Below are positions 12,486-23,179 of a DNA stretch of 64,000 nucleotides, one piece after another. This DNA comes from Megascapheus bottae. Lineage: Eukaryota; Chordata; Mammalia; Rodentia; Geomyidae. Both the position numbers and the translations under genes were made by a program. The notes beneath the pieces are model-generated. The model saw only the letters and a list, made by a program, of their open reading frames with translations. It had not been told where the DNA came from and did no database searches. Location of the stretch: positions 524,001 to 588,000 of the forward strand of contig JANJXV010000040.1 in assembly GCA_024803745.1 (NCBI GenBank), in the 5' to 3' direction. Every line of letters starts with the position of its first letter. Positions within the stretch are counted from its first letter, which is position 1.

Positions 12486-14719
12486 CATGGCACCCAGATG
12501 AAGACATCCATCATTTCATTATTAGCATAGCCTGGCACCTTGGCTGTGCCATGGGTTGCAAAATGAAGCCAGTTGAAAAAGGACTCGCCCTGCTGGTTCA
12601 GAATCTGGGCTTTTTCCCCGAATGCATCATTTTTCCAGGCATCTTGGCGACCCATTCTTACTTCTTTCCACACAGCTGCCATCCGAGATGCCTCATCAAA
12701 CCTGGACCTCGGAGACTTCTAAAGACGTCGCTGAAGACTCTTCTGAGGACAAACTGTCAGAAGGAGACAGTCCCTCAAGTGATTCAGTGCCCAGAGAAGT
12801 GGGGGGCAGAGTCTGCCCTGGATTTGGGCACAGTCATTTTGCTCTCCAGAGAAGCACAGGGTCCAGGCCCCAGACAGAGGAGTGCCAGGAGTGTAACTGG
12901 CTCCAGACACAAAACAGGGGGGTTCCCAGGGGAAGGTAAAGAGGGAGGGGTGAGAATCTCATGGGGGTTCCCTGGTTTGGAGACATTCAACAGATCCAAG
13001 TCCTGTATTTGGGGTTAAGAAATAATGTGAGCTGTCTTCTTCCTCTGTTTGTCATGGTGAGAAACTGGGGTGTGGGCCTGAGATTTGACATGGGGTCCCC
13101 ACACTAAGAATCATTTCTCCCCTGCAGCCGACTCTATTTCTGGTTCAGTGTTCCGGGAGATGGAAAGTTCTGACTTGAATCTAAAGCTGGACAGTGACCA
13201 ATCCCGGCCACCAGCCGAGGACAAGGGGCAGGAAGCCCAGAGATCCTGCCTCCCCGACAGCCCCCCTAACAGCCCTGAAGACACCCCCGAAGACAGCCCC
13301 GACCTGGTGAGTGTGATCAGAGGAGAGACTGAATGCCAGGCGCTAACTTCAAAAATAGCTTTAAAAAATGTGCCAGAGGCCTCGGGCAGCCACTCTCCTT
13401 CATGGTGGTTCCCGAGTACAGAATTTTCCCCCCAGCTTTCTTGCATGCAATCCATTCTTGTCTCCTCCATACAGGGATCAACGGACCCAGATAGTGAAAC
13501 AGAGACCCCAGAGGCTTCTGCCACACCTTTTGTGATGCCACTTAGATACTGGCTCTCAAGTAATCGAGGTGAGCCAGACAGGCTCCTGGCATTAAGGGGT
13601 CAGCTTTGCTCTCCAATGGTATCCAGGATCCCAGATCCCAGACAGAGCAGGGCTAGGAGTCAACTGTCTTCACGCATACAATTTGGGGTTCACCAGGGAA
13701 GAAAGACAGAGCCCATGAGGTTTAGTAGGTAACCAGTAGTTCACAATTCAAAACTATCCTGGGCAGAGAAAATTGTCTGTGCAGTTTATCCCCAATCATC
13801 TAGCCAAATGCTGACTGGAGGCATGGTTCAAGTAGACGAGCACCAGGCAGTTTTGAAGTCCCTTGTCTGTGAATTGGCTCAGGACTAATCAGACAATGCT
13901 ATCAAGCAGGTCCTGGAGAGTCTTGTAATTTTCTTTCCCCAGAAACTGGACTCGGGTGTTGAATGTCTCTTCAACTCAGCCAACCCCATGTAATCCTTAC
14001 CGCTCCCTCTTTTCCTTCCCCTTTGAACCCCATATTTTGGAAGCATGAGCCAGCCTTGACTTCTTTCTTGCTTTTTTTTTTGTCCCCTCAAAGCTTGCAC
14101 TCTACCACTTGAACCACAACTCCTATTCTGGCTGTTTTATGATTTCACTGGTGTTAAAAGTCTCCTGGACTTTCCTGTCCAGGCTGGCTTTGAACCATGA
14201 TCCCCTAGATTTCAGCCTCCTGAGTAGCTTGATGACAGGCTGGATGACCAGGATGAACCACCAGCACCTGGTATAGGATAAGAATTAAGAGATTTGGGAG
14301 TCTGGCCTAGTGGTAGAGTGCTTGCCTAGCATGCACGAAGACCCGGGTTCGAGTCCTCAGTACCATATACATAGAAAAACCCAGGAAGTGGTGCTGAGGC
14401 TCAAGTGGTAGAGCTCTAGCCTTGAGAAAGCCCAAGGACAGTGCTCAGGCCCTGAGTTCAAGCCCAGGACTGGCAAAAATAAATAAATAAATGGAAAGAA
14501 TTAAGAGATGGTGCCAGATGTCTTCCTCTGTTCCGCCTAGGGGGAAGCTGGGGTTTGAGACTTGAGACAGGGTCCCCACATTGAGCCCTCTTGGACTCTG
14601 TTCTTCTTCCAGGGACACTCCTGAATACTCACTTGCCTCTGAATAAGAATTGGATGATAAGATCCCCCTACTTTCCGGAGGGGCCCCTGATGTTCTACAG
14701 GAAAAGAGCAGACCAGTGA
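6361..14719 (+). CDS. Modular acidic protein gene with alternating A/B exon pairs, DPPA3-like paralogue
   Basis: Coding exons by eye: 6361-6469 (exon begins 6355), 7940-8034 (GC donor; 7974 with a GT donor is possible), 8761-8851, 9738-9853, 10869-10980, 11462-11616, 12676-about 12783, 13128-13306, 13475-13568, 14613-14719. A-type exons start phase 0 and end phase 1, and several carry S-E-T-x-x-x-D-S-S-x-S-D-L (for example SETWDEDSSWSDL). B-type exons start phase 1 and most of them end phase 0 with sequence like DSVPGTS; the last ends with the stop codon. The exon at 12676 has lost its normal donor. Leaving out 11462-11616 together with it keeps the frame and gives 903 nt, about 300 residues, ending YRKRADQ. 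The protein is Ser/Asp/Glu-rich with no signal peptide, membrane segment or known domain. Introns match those of the gene at 198-1360, but the basic and Cys-rich exons are absent. Function unknown. Confidence 0.5.
8241..8466. repeat. CCAAT-box minisatellite 1 (29 bp unit)
   Basis: Eight units of cccattggctgagctcag.. carry ATTGG (inverted CCAAT, the NF-Y core) at 8249, 8278, 8307, 8336, 8365, 8394 and 8425, plus a mutated ATTAG at 8454. Spacing is 29 bp except for one step of 31. Confidence 0.9.
10178..10345. repeat. CCAAT-box minisatellite 2
   Basis: ATTGG cores start at 10182, 10212, 10241, 10270, 10300 and 10329, a spacing of 29-30 bp. It lies in the intron after the B-type exon 9738-9853, the same relative place as minisatellite 1. 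Confidence 0.9.
10350..10700 (+). repeat. Two SINEs in an intron of the modular gene
   Basis: A short tRNA-headed copy (gtggcttagtggtaaagcc, ggttcgattcc) at about 10360-10445 is followed by a 7SL-headed dimer (cacgcctgtcatcctagct) at 10460-10680. Similar minus-oriented copies fill parts of other introns (for example 7010-7140, 7330-7430, 7440-7640). Confidence 0.8.
11888..12195. repeat. CCAAT-box minisatellite 3 (59 bp dimer)
   Basis: Ten ATTGG cores run from 11894 to 12160, with spacing alternating 30 and 29 bp. Neighbouring units differ (gaggcctgggct and gggcccaggccc types), so the true period is a 59 bp dimer. A TTCA-rich simple repeat (11680-11870) precedes it. Confidence 0.9.
12245..12490 (+). 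repeat. tRNA-headed dimeric SINE with (CA)n tail
   Basis: A SINE (gaaggtggcctagtggcgg, ggttcgattcc) ends in a run of about 18 CA units at 12448-12483. Confidence 0.8.
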
Positions 14720-15410
14720 GGGAGACCCCTGGAAGGACCACCAGGCAGGGTGGTTCTGAGGTGAGGGGATTCTGCTTTGAATTCATCCTAGTCCAGTAGG
14801 CCCCACCCCTCTGCCCCCCATTGGCTGAACTCAGACCCCTCTGCTCTGCCCCCATTGGCTGTGCTCGGGCTCCTCTGTTCCCATTGGCTGGGTTTAGACT
14901 TCAAAAAAGCCAGAAGTGGTGCTGTGGCCCAAGTGGTAGAGTGCCAGCCTGGAGAAAGCCCAAGGTCAGTGTCCTGGCCCTGAGTTCAAGCCCCAAGGTG
15001 GACAAAAACACAAAATTAAACCTCTGCACTCCCTCAGTTTTGTGGGATTTTTTTTTCCTTTAGTATTAGTATTATTTTGGAATTTTGAGTTTCCTAGCAC
15101 TTGTGTCTCCAGGAAGGCCTGTCATTGTTTCTTGCAGAGACAAGACAGGCCCTTCACATGAACCTGGGGGCCACAGAAAACCAGGGGGCCGCGCTTATGG
15201 CTGAGAATCCTATTAGAAGTCCGTCTCCTGAGGACTGAAGACAGCCAAGGAGCCAAAAGTTCCCGGATGCTCTATGTTCCAACCACTCCCTATCAGTCAA
15301 TGCCAGCCATTTCTTTTGCTAATGTCTCTGAGAGGAAACAGTTATGAATATTCTGATTTGATTTGTTGGGTGTCCTGTAACAAATAAATGTGCATATAAT
15401 GAATGGAAAG
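14720..15410 (+). other. Predicted 3' UTR and poly(A) site of the modular gene
   Basis: AATAAA at 15383-15388 matches the signal at 1946-1951, and 15225-15340 matches the decayed copy at 3004-3120. The region also holds minisatellite 4 and a SINE fragment at 14905-15020. An acceptor-like cttgcag at 15132-15138 could start a separate 3' exon. Confidence 0.5.
14805..14895. repeat. CCAAT-box minisatellite 4 (short)
   Basis: Three ATTGG cores at 14820, 14854 and 14883 lie just downstream of the stop codon at 14717-14719, inside the predicted 3' UTR. Confidence 0.8.
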
Positions 15411-15429
15411 TGGGATTCTGTGTTTTATT

Positions 15430-16544
15430 CAAGTAATTTTGGGGAGTGGAAGTTGAACTGGAACATTTTCCCTGAGCTTTGTTCCCTCAAGGCTGGTGCT
15501 TTCCCTCTTGAACCACGCCTCCACGTCTAGCTTTTTCTTGCTAGTCCTGGGGTTTGAACTCGGGGCCTGAGCACTGTCCTTGGGCTTTCTCAAGGCTAGT
15601 TGACTGTCACTTGAACCAAAGCACCACTTCTGGCTGTGTGTGTGTGCTATGGGGCTTGGTCTCAGCCTAGACTCTCAGCTTCCTGAGTGTGGAGGATGAC
15701 AGGTTCGGATGCCACTGCTCAGCTCTCGAGACTCATCTCCTTCTAAGCACAGAAACAAGCAGGTACTGTGGTTCAAATGGCAGAGTGCTAGCCCTGAGTG
15801 GCAAAGCTCAGGGACAGCACCCAGGCCCTGAGTTCAAGCCCCAGCTCCAGCAGCCTAAGGAATGAGTTTGGAGTGTCAGTCCCCTCCCTCTAGGTGGAGC
15901 ATGACCTGTTCCTCCTCTCGGCAGCTGATGGCGCCAGAGGCCACCAACTTGCAAGGATTGAGCAAGACTCAGTGGAGTTAGGTCAGAAATTAGGTGGTTT
16001 TCAATATTTATTTTTTTATTTTTTATTTTTTTGCCAGTCCTGGGCTTGAGCTCAGGGCCTGAGCACTGTCCTTGGACTTTCTCAAGGCTAGAGCTCTACC
16101 ACTTGAGCCTCAGCACCACTTCTGGCTTTTTTCTATGTATGTGGTACCAAGGAATCGAACCCGGGTCTTCGTGCATGCTAGGCAAGCACTTTAACCACTA
16201 GGCCAAACTCACGGCCCTGGTTTTCAATATTTAAAATGCAAATGTAGGGCTGGCACACACATAAAAATAAACATTAAAAAAGCAAAATTTACAAAATAAA
16301 AGCAAAAAGGGATAGGGGTGTTTGTCAAGTTGCTAGGCCTTGAGTGTGAACCCCAGGAAAGCCAAGAAACCAACTACCAGTTGGGGGGTCTGGTTTAGGA
16401 GTAGAGTTTAGCTCCTGAGCAAGGAGGTCGTGCGTTCGATTCCCCTCCCTTCACCCAAAGAGACAAGAGTTTTAATTAGGCCACTGGTTCTACCCTGGGC
16501 TGGAAATTTACTGTCTATTGTTTTTCAGCTAAGACAGGAGCTAG

Positions 16545-16615
<71 letters not shown>

Positions 16616-17290
16616 ACCCAAGCACCCCCCCCAAAAAACACCCCAAAAACCACTTAGCAAGATTGCATCTCAATAAATCACCTCCAGCCATGTCTGTGTG
16701 GGTTGATTAATTTTTCAATGTCCTCCACCACAATTCCCTAATTATAGAAACTATTTTTGAACTGTTAGTGTCTGATTTCCCTTGTGATAGATGATTGCTA
16801 TTTCCCAGAAGCACTGTGGGTGATCGGTCCATTAAAATGCTAAATGAGAGGCAATTCTATTTTACTTAAGGATGTAGAACAAATCGAGACTTTCACTGAC
16901 GTTCTTTTTATTTGTATTTGACACAAGACTGGTTTCAAGCTCACAAAACTGCAGGCCCAAGATTACAGGCCTGGGCTAACACACCAGAAAACTATTTTTG
17001 CATATAACGCCAGTCGCTGCAACTCCTGTCTGACATTTCCAGTATTCGGGAAGCTGAGCACTGAAGATCTGGCTCAGAAGCCAGCAGAAAAATCTGAGGA
17101 TTTGGGGCTGGGAGTTTGGCCTAGTGGTACAGTGCTTTCCTAGCATGCACGAAGACCTGGGTTCGATTGCTCGGTACACATACATAGAAAAAAGCCAGAA
17201 GTGGTGCTGAGGCTCAAGTGGTAGAGCTCTAACCTTGAGAAAGTCCAAGGACAGTGCTCAGGCCCTGAGCTCAAGCACAGGACTGGCAAA

Positions 17291-17322
<32 letters not shown>

Positions 17323-17460
17323 ATCTGAGAATTTGATCAGCACTTTCTGAGCAAAATGCCAGAAGCGTGGCTTATTTACCTTGTTCTAAGTAGGGATTTT
17401 TGTCTCTGTGGTTCATGCAGTGAGGCCTGGGGACTGGCTGCCTTCCTGCCTTTTTTTTTT
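15430..17460. repeat. Intergenic: SINEs and a (TC)n(AC)n microsatellite
   Basis: SINE fragments lie at 15450-15720 (minus), 15760-15850 (plus), 16018-16222 (minus, full dimer) and 17104-17300 (plus, full dimer). Simple sequence (TC then AC) lies at 16547-16612. The stretch 16680-17000 is low-repeat sequence with no open frame. No gene was recognised. Confidence 0.75.
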
Positions 17461-17929
17461 TTTGCCTTGGTCTGAACCTAGGGTTTGAACTCCAGGCCTG
17501 GGCGCTGTCTCTGATCCTCTGTGTGTTCAAGGCCTGGTTTCATGCACTGGAGCCACAGCTCCTCTTCTGCCTTTTCCTGACTGGTTTACTGGAGATGAGA
17601 GTCTCGCAGACTTCCCTGCCCTGGCTGGCCTCCGACCTCGATCCTCCAGCTTCTGCCTCTGGAGGAGCTGGGATGAGGGGCCTGAGCCCCTGGAGCTGGG
17701 CTCCTGCTGTAGATTTCACAGTGGTGTGGACTCGTGAATAGAGAAGTCGTGTGCAGCTGGCTACACACGATAATACTGATCATAAACATTAATAATGATG
17801 ATGATGATGAAGAGGGTGGGTGGGGGCAGAGCCGGGTCTCCTCAGGTCCTCCCCAGGCTGGGTGCACCCAGGCTCGGCTCAGCAGTGTCCTCCAGGTCAG
17901 CCCTGGAAACCTGAGTGGCCTTGGGGGCG

Positions 17930-19350
17930 GGGCCTGTGCGTAAGGGGCGGGGCCTGATTGTCATGAGTGGCGAGGGGCATGATGGGAGGGGCTGTGTGTG
18001 ATGTGCGGAGGGGCGTCTGGCACGATGGAAGGGGCCTACGAGTGACGAGTGGCCTCTGCATGGTGGGAGGGACCCGCAGGTAGTGGGCGTGGCCTATGGG
18101 GAAGGGGCGTGCTCGTGACAAGAGCAGCCTATGTGTGATGGGAGGGCCTGTGGGGGAGGAGCCTGCGTGTGCTGGGCGTGGCCTGCCTGTGGTGGGCGTG
18201 GTATGCTTAGGATGGGAGGGGCTGGCATGTTAGCGGGCTGTGCTTGTGATGGGCGGGGCCTGCGCATGATGGGCAGGGTCTGCGTAATGGGTGGGGCTGG
18301 GCGTGGTAGTGGGCTCTGCATGTGATGGGCGGGGCCTATGCGTGGTGGGCGGGGTCTGCGTAGAATGGGTGGGGCTGGCGTGTTAGCGGGTTCTGCATGT
18401 GATGGGCGGGGCCTGCGCGTGACGGGCGAGTCTGCGTGTGAGGGGCGGGGCCTGTGGAGTGGGTCTCGCGTGCGTTGATGGACCAGGCAGGAGAGAGTTG
18501 AGTGGACCGTCCATGATGCTCTGAGAGGCCTGCGCATGATGGTAGAGGCCTGGGAGGGACGAGGAGGGGCCTGGGCGGGGTGGGGAGGGGCCTGGTGTGA
18601 AGGAGGAGGAGAAATGGACGGGGCCTGCGTGTGAAGGGAAGGTCTGCGCCGGAGGGGGAGAGGCCTGCGGGAGAAGTGGGGGTCCTGCGCATGAGACCAG
18701 GGCCTGCGGGGAGGGAGGGCCTGCGGGGGTGGGGGATGGGGACTGCAGGGGGTGGAGAAAGCGGGGGATGGAGGGGCCTGCGAGGGAGTGGGGCCTGCGG
18801 GGGGGGGGGGGGATGGAGGGGCCTGCGGGGAGTGGGAACTGCGGGGGCCTGCGGGGGAGGGGGGAACGGCGGGGATGGGCCTGCATGTTTCCAGAAGAAT
18901 CTACATGCGATGGGCGGGACCTACATGTGATGGGCGGGGCTTGCTAATGACGGGCCAGGACTGCGTTGAGGGGCGGGGCCTGCAATGGGATGGGTTACAC
19001 GTGTCAGGGGAGGGGCCTTGTGCTGGGCGGGGCCTGTGTACTGCGCAGGCCTGCAGGAGAGGGGAGGGCCCGAGGCAGCAACGGTTGGACTTGTTCCTGA
19101 GCCCGAGGGTGAGGGGCCGGGCCTGAGCCTGTGGGCGGGGCCTGCCCAGAGGGCGGGGCGCGAACACGTGGGCGAGGCACAATAGAGGGCGGGGCCTGTC
19201 CGGGGGGCCTGAACATGTGGGCGGGGCCTGTCAGAGGGCGGGGCACGATAGAGGGCAGGACCTGCCCAGAAAGTGGGGCACAACAGGGGTGGGGCCTGCC
19301 AGAGGGTGGGGCCTGAACATGTGGGCGGGGCCTGTCAGAGGCGGGGCCTG
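17930..19350. repeat. GC-box minisatellite block, unit 1
   Basis: About 1.4 kb of degenerate gggcggggcctg(n) units 15-35 bp long, dense in GGGCGGGGC (Sp1) and GGGCGTGGC (KLF-type) sites. No stable frame; long open frames here come from base composition. Confidence 0.85.
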
Positions 19351-19939
19351 AGCTGATCTCACTCAGCCTGGACACGGGAACCATCGTGGATCCGCTGGAG
19401 CCTCCACCACCCCGCCCCACAGGAGGCCCAGACACCAGCGCCGTGGGTTCGAAGCCAGAGAATGGCAGAGAGCAAGAGAGGGGAGGAGGCAGGGGAGGGG
19501 GGTTGGGAGGCAGGGAAGGTAATCGATTCATTCAGGCACCAGGATCACTCTGTGATCCCAGCCACTCAGGAGGCTGAGATCTGAGGTTCACAGCTTGGAA
19601 CAGGAGTCCATGAGACTCTTTATCTACCAAGAACCAGAAAAAGCCATCTGAGCTGTGGTTGGATGGACTTGAACAACATTCTGGTATTTTGGGGGGGAGG
19701 GCGAGGTCACTCCTGGGTCTGAACCCAGGGCCTGGGCGCTGTCCCTGAGCCTCCTCGGCTCATGGCTGGCCCGGCACCACCTCAGCCCCAGCCCCTCTGC
19801 CCCCTTTGTCTGTGTCTGGGGTGCTAAGGAATGGAGCCCAGGGTTCTGTGCAGGCCAGGCCAGCACTCGACCACCAAGCCTCACTCCTGGCCCTTGAACA
19901 AACATGCAAAGACACAGAGTTCAGTCCCCACGGCTGACA

Positions 19940-19980
<41 letters not shown>

Positions 19981-20180
19981 TGCTCTGGGTCTGGAGGGTG
20001 GACACAGGGTGTGACACTGGGCTCGGGGCTGCTGGAAGAGGATTGGTGGAAAGTGACAGGATTGGGAGATCTGGGCAGGGTGGGGCCTTCCCTGGCTTCC
20101 CAAGAAAAGGCAGAGACCCGAAGAAGCACAGCCATTTACTGCTGGTTGCTGTGTGTCCCTGGAGACCCGTCCACATTCAG

Positions 20181-20233
20181 CAGCAAGGACAGCCCCAGAG
20201 TCCTGGGGATCCCACCACTGGCACCTCCACACT
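20181..20233 (+). other. Possible noncoding exon of NANOGNB-like gene copy 1
   Basis: A 53-base segment lies between acceptor cacattcag and donor gtaagt; its copy-2 equivalent is 27772-27822. Spliced to the next exon at 21285 it creates TAG in the reading frame, so it could only be 5' UTR. Confidence 0.3.
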
Positions 20234-21313
20234 GTAAGTTCAAACCCTTCCTTCTTCCTTCCTTCCTTGCTTCCTTCCTTCTTCTGTGTCCAGTTTCATG
20301 GTGGCCCTTAGATCATAGACTCTCACTGACTTCTGGATCCAGGATCCTCAGATCTCAGGCTCCTGAGTAGCTGGAACGACAGGCGTGAGCCACAGGTACT
20401 GAACTCAGGACCTGAGCACAGGCTTCCAGCGTTCTCAAGCCTAGAGCTCTAGCACTACTACTGGCATTTTTCTATGTGATGCCAAGCAATTAAACCCTGG
20501 TCTCCTGCCTACTGGGAAAATCACTTTACCACAGGGCCAAACTCCCAGCCTTGCTGGTTCTTCGTTGTCTGTGTTGCCAGTTCTACCACTTCAGGCACAG
20601 CTCCACCAATGGCTTTTTGCTGCTTCATTGGAGATCAGAGTCTCAGGGCCTTTCCTTCCTGGGCAGACTTGACACTGAGATTCTCAGATCTCAGCCTCCT
20701 GAGCAGCTGGGAATGGAGGCCTGAGCTGAGGGCTGGGTGTGGGCCTTAACCCCAGCTGGAGGAGCAGGAAGGCAGGCAGGCTGCGGGGAGCTGTCCATGG
20801 TACCTGAGAAGGAACCTCTCTCCTCCTGGGGTCACTGGCTGTGCCACCAGATGATTAGAGCAAGCCAGCTACAGAACTCCTCTGTTGGGACGGACTTGCC
20901 ATTGTATCCTTGTCAGTGCTCCACTCTAGGAGACCTGTACACTTTTGGTGTTGGTCCTGGGTCTTGAACTCAGGGCCTGGGCACTGTCCCTGAATTCCTC
21001 CCTCCTGGCTGGTGCTCTACCATTTGAGCCACACCTCCAGTTCTCAGTTTCTGGTCGATCTTTGTTGATAAGAATCTCAGGAGAGCCAGGAGTGTGGCCT
21101 AGTGGTCGAGTGCTTGCCTAGCATGCACACAGCCCTGGGTTCAATTCCTTCCTCATACACAGAAGAAGCCGGAAGTGGTGCTGTGGCTCAACTGTTCATT
21201 TCAACTTTTTATTTGTAAATGTCTTCCAGGACTTTCCTTGGGTCAACCTGATTGGTGCTAAGTCTTTTCTTCTCTAAACATCAGAGCCGTTAAAAGCAAA
21301 AAGGGACAGAAGC

Positions 21314-23021
21314 ATGGAGGTTCACAAGCAAAAGGAAGATGCCAACAAGCTCAGCAGACCAACAAGTAAGTGACAATGAAGTCAAAATCCAACAAGAAAG
21401 TATTTTTTGGTTTTTTTTTCTTATTGTTGTTTTTTTTTGGCCAAGCCTGGGGCTTGATCTCAGGCCTGGACACTGTCCTTGGGATTTCTGATGGCTACAG
21501 CTCTACCACTTGAGCCACAGCTCCACCTCTATTTTATTTTTTCTGTATATATGGTACGCAGGAAGGAAATCACACATGCTGGGCGAGCACTCTACCACTA
21601 GGCAAAACCCCCAGGCCTTGCTTTTCTTTTGTCAGAAGACTTCACGTGCAGAGGAACCGATCCAAATCCACAGCCATGGAGCACCAACCATGCAGAAAGC
21701 CAAGCAAATGGGAAGCAGAAGAGGAGAAAACCTGAAGAAGAAAAAAGACCCAAAGAACGGGAAGTGGCAGGAAAAGGGAAATGGCATAGAAGGGGACACC
21801 GGAAACTGGGTCCCAAGAAAGCCCGGGTCAGCAGGCCCCTCTTAGAAACTCTCTGGGCCAGGTTCAAGTTGTCGCGGTATCCCAGAGTCCAGGACTACCT
21901 GCAGCTGTCCTTTGAGTTGAGCCTGACAGATGTGCAGGTGAGCGTCTCCTCCTCCCGCTGCAGCCCCTGCTCCCCCTCGCCAGCCCCCCGCCCTGCCCTC
22001 CTCTGCACTCAGCCCCTCTCCTCAATCCCCAGATTCATCAGTGGTTCCAAACCAAGAGGAGGCAGTACCAGGATGAAATGGCTCGATGCAGGCATGAGAG
22101 GAGGAGGAGGTAAGCCATAGCAGGTGGGGAGAAAGAGCAACGGCACGATCTTCCTTTCTTTCTTCTTTTTGCTTTTATTCTTCTTTTTGGTGGAGGGGCT
22201 TGAACTCTGGGCCCGGCGCGGTTCCCGAGCTCCTCAGCTCAAGGCCAGCACCTACCCCTGGAGCCCCAGCTCCTCCTCCATGAGGTTCACTGGACAGCAG
22301 AGTCCCCTGGACTCTCCTGCCTGGGCCGGCTTTGAACTGCGGTCCCCAGATCTCAGCCTCCCGAGTGGCTGGGTCGACAGGCCCGGGCCGCCCTGCCCGC
22401 TCAGCGTCACTGCCTGTCTGGGCTCCGGGACGATGGTTTTAGTGACTCCTAGTTCATGTAGCCGTGCACTTTAGTAATGATCTGCCTTGACCCCGGGAGG
22501 CCCTGCTCCGAGTCGTGTCCGGTCCCGCGTGGATCTCGCTCGCAGCCGCACACTGACGGCCTTTCCTATGCTCTCCATCCAGCCAGCGGAGCGATGCCGC
22601 CGCGCCGCGGGAGGACGCGGGACGGAAAGCCGGGGGTCCGCCTGGCCCCGCGGCCTTCCAGCGGGAGCAGGCCCGGCCCGGCCACGCCGGCGAGCGCCCG
22701 TGGACCCCGTGGGCCGCCGCGGGCCCCTGCGGCCTAGGCCCTGCGGAGCAGTCCTGGAGGCCGGCGGCCAACGGCGAGCTGATTGGACCCCAGCGCTGTC
22801 AGCCAGACCGCACAGCCAGTCAGAGGAAGGGAGGCGGAGTCAGCCCGAGCAGCCCCACCCCGAGACGGAAGGCGAGCCAGAACGGCCAGCCAATCAGAGG
22901 CCTGGAGAACGTGAGCCAGAACGGCCAGCCAATCAGAGGGCCGGACAACCTGAGCCAGAATGGCCAACCAATCAGCGTCCAGGAGAATGTGGTCCAGAAC
23001 GTCGAGCCAATCAGGGGCTGA
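21314..23021 (+). CDS. NANOGNB-like divergent homeobox protein, copy 1
   Basis: Exons: 21285-21365 (ATG at 21314, context agcATGg), 21636-21937, 22033-22109, 22583-23021 (TGA 23019-23021). Phases fit and give 289 residues. Residues about 19-70 are Lys/Arg/Glu-rich. Residues 75-134 form a homeodomain with L-x-x-x-F and helix 3 I-H-Q-W-F-Q-T-K-R-R, split by an intron before the helix 3 Trp, as in NANOG. Homeodomain position 51 is Thr rather than the DNA-contacting Asn. The last exon is Pro/Gly/Arg-rich and ends in four 13-residue repeats (SQNGQPIRGLENV type, residues 242-289). Position next to NANOG and the divergent homeodomain suggest NANOGNB (NANOG neighbour homeobox), a poorly understood gene of early embryos. 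A poly(A) signal is at 23151-23156. Gene identity is likely, not certain. Confidence 0.7.
22875..23018 (+). repeat. 39 bp coding repeat in NANOGNB-like copy 1
   Basis: Three full 39 bp units and a partial fourth, each with agccaatcag (a forward CCAAT box), encode SQNGQPIRGLENV, SQNGQPIRGPDNL, SQNGQPISVQENV and VQNVEPIRG, directly before the stop. Confidence 0.85.
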
Positions 23022-23150
23022 AGGACCGAGGCCCTCGCTTGTGCCCACCTCTGACTGGGTCTGGCGTCTGACGGGCTCGCGGGACGTCCAATGAGCGTGA
23101 GCCTCCCTTTCCAGCCCCTCCCTCTTCCTGATGGCTGTCAATGAACCCTC

Positions 23151-23156
23151 AATAAA
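23151..23156 (+). terminator. Poly(A) signal of NANOGNB-like copy 1
   Basis: AATAAA lies 130 bases after the stop codon in cctcaataaatgag. The same sequence is at 30705-30710 in copy 2. Confidence 0.7.
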
Positions 23157-23179
23157 TGAGTGCTGTTCCCCACACCGCG

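Noticed and set aside
15931..15982. Possible remnant A-type exon (ctcggcag acceptor, gagttaggtcag donor)
   Set aside because: Too short and too diverged, with an in-frame stop, to separate from chance.
20181..20233. Coding first exon for the NANOGNB-like protein
   Set aside because: Joining it to the exon at 21285 makes TAG in frame, so it cannot extend the protein beyond the ATG at 21314.
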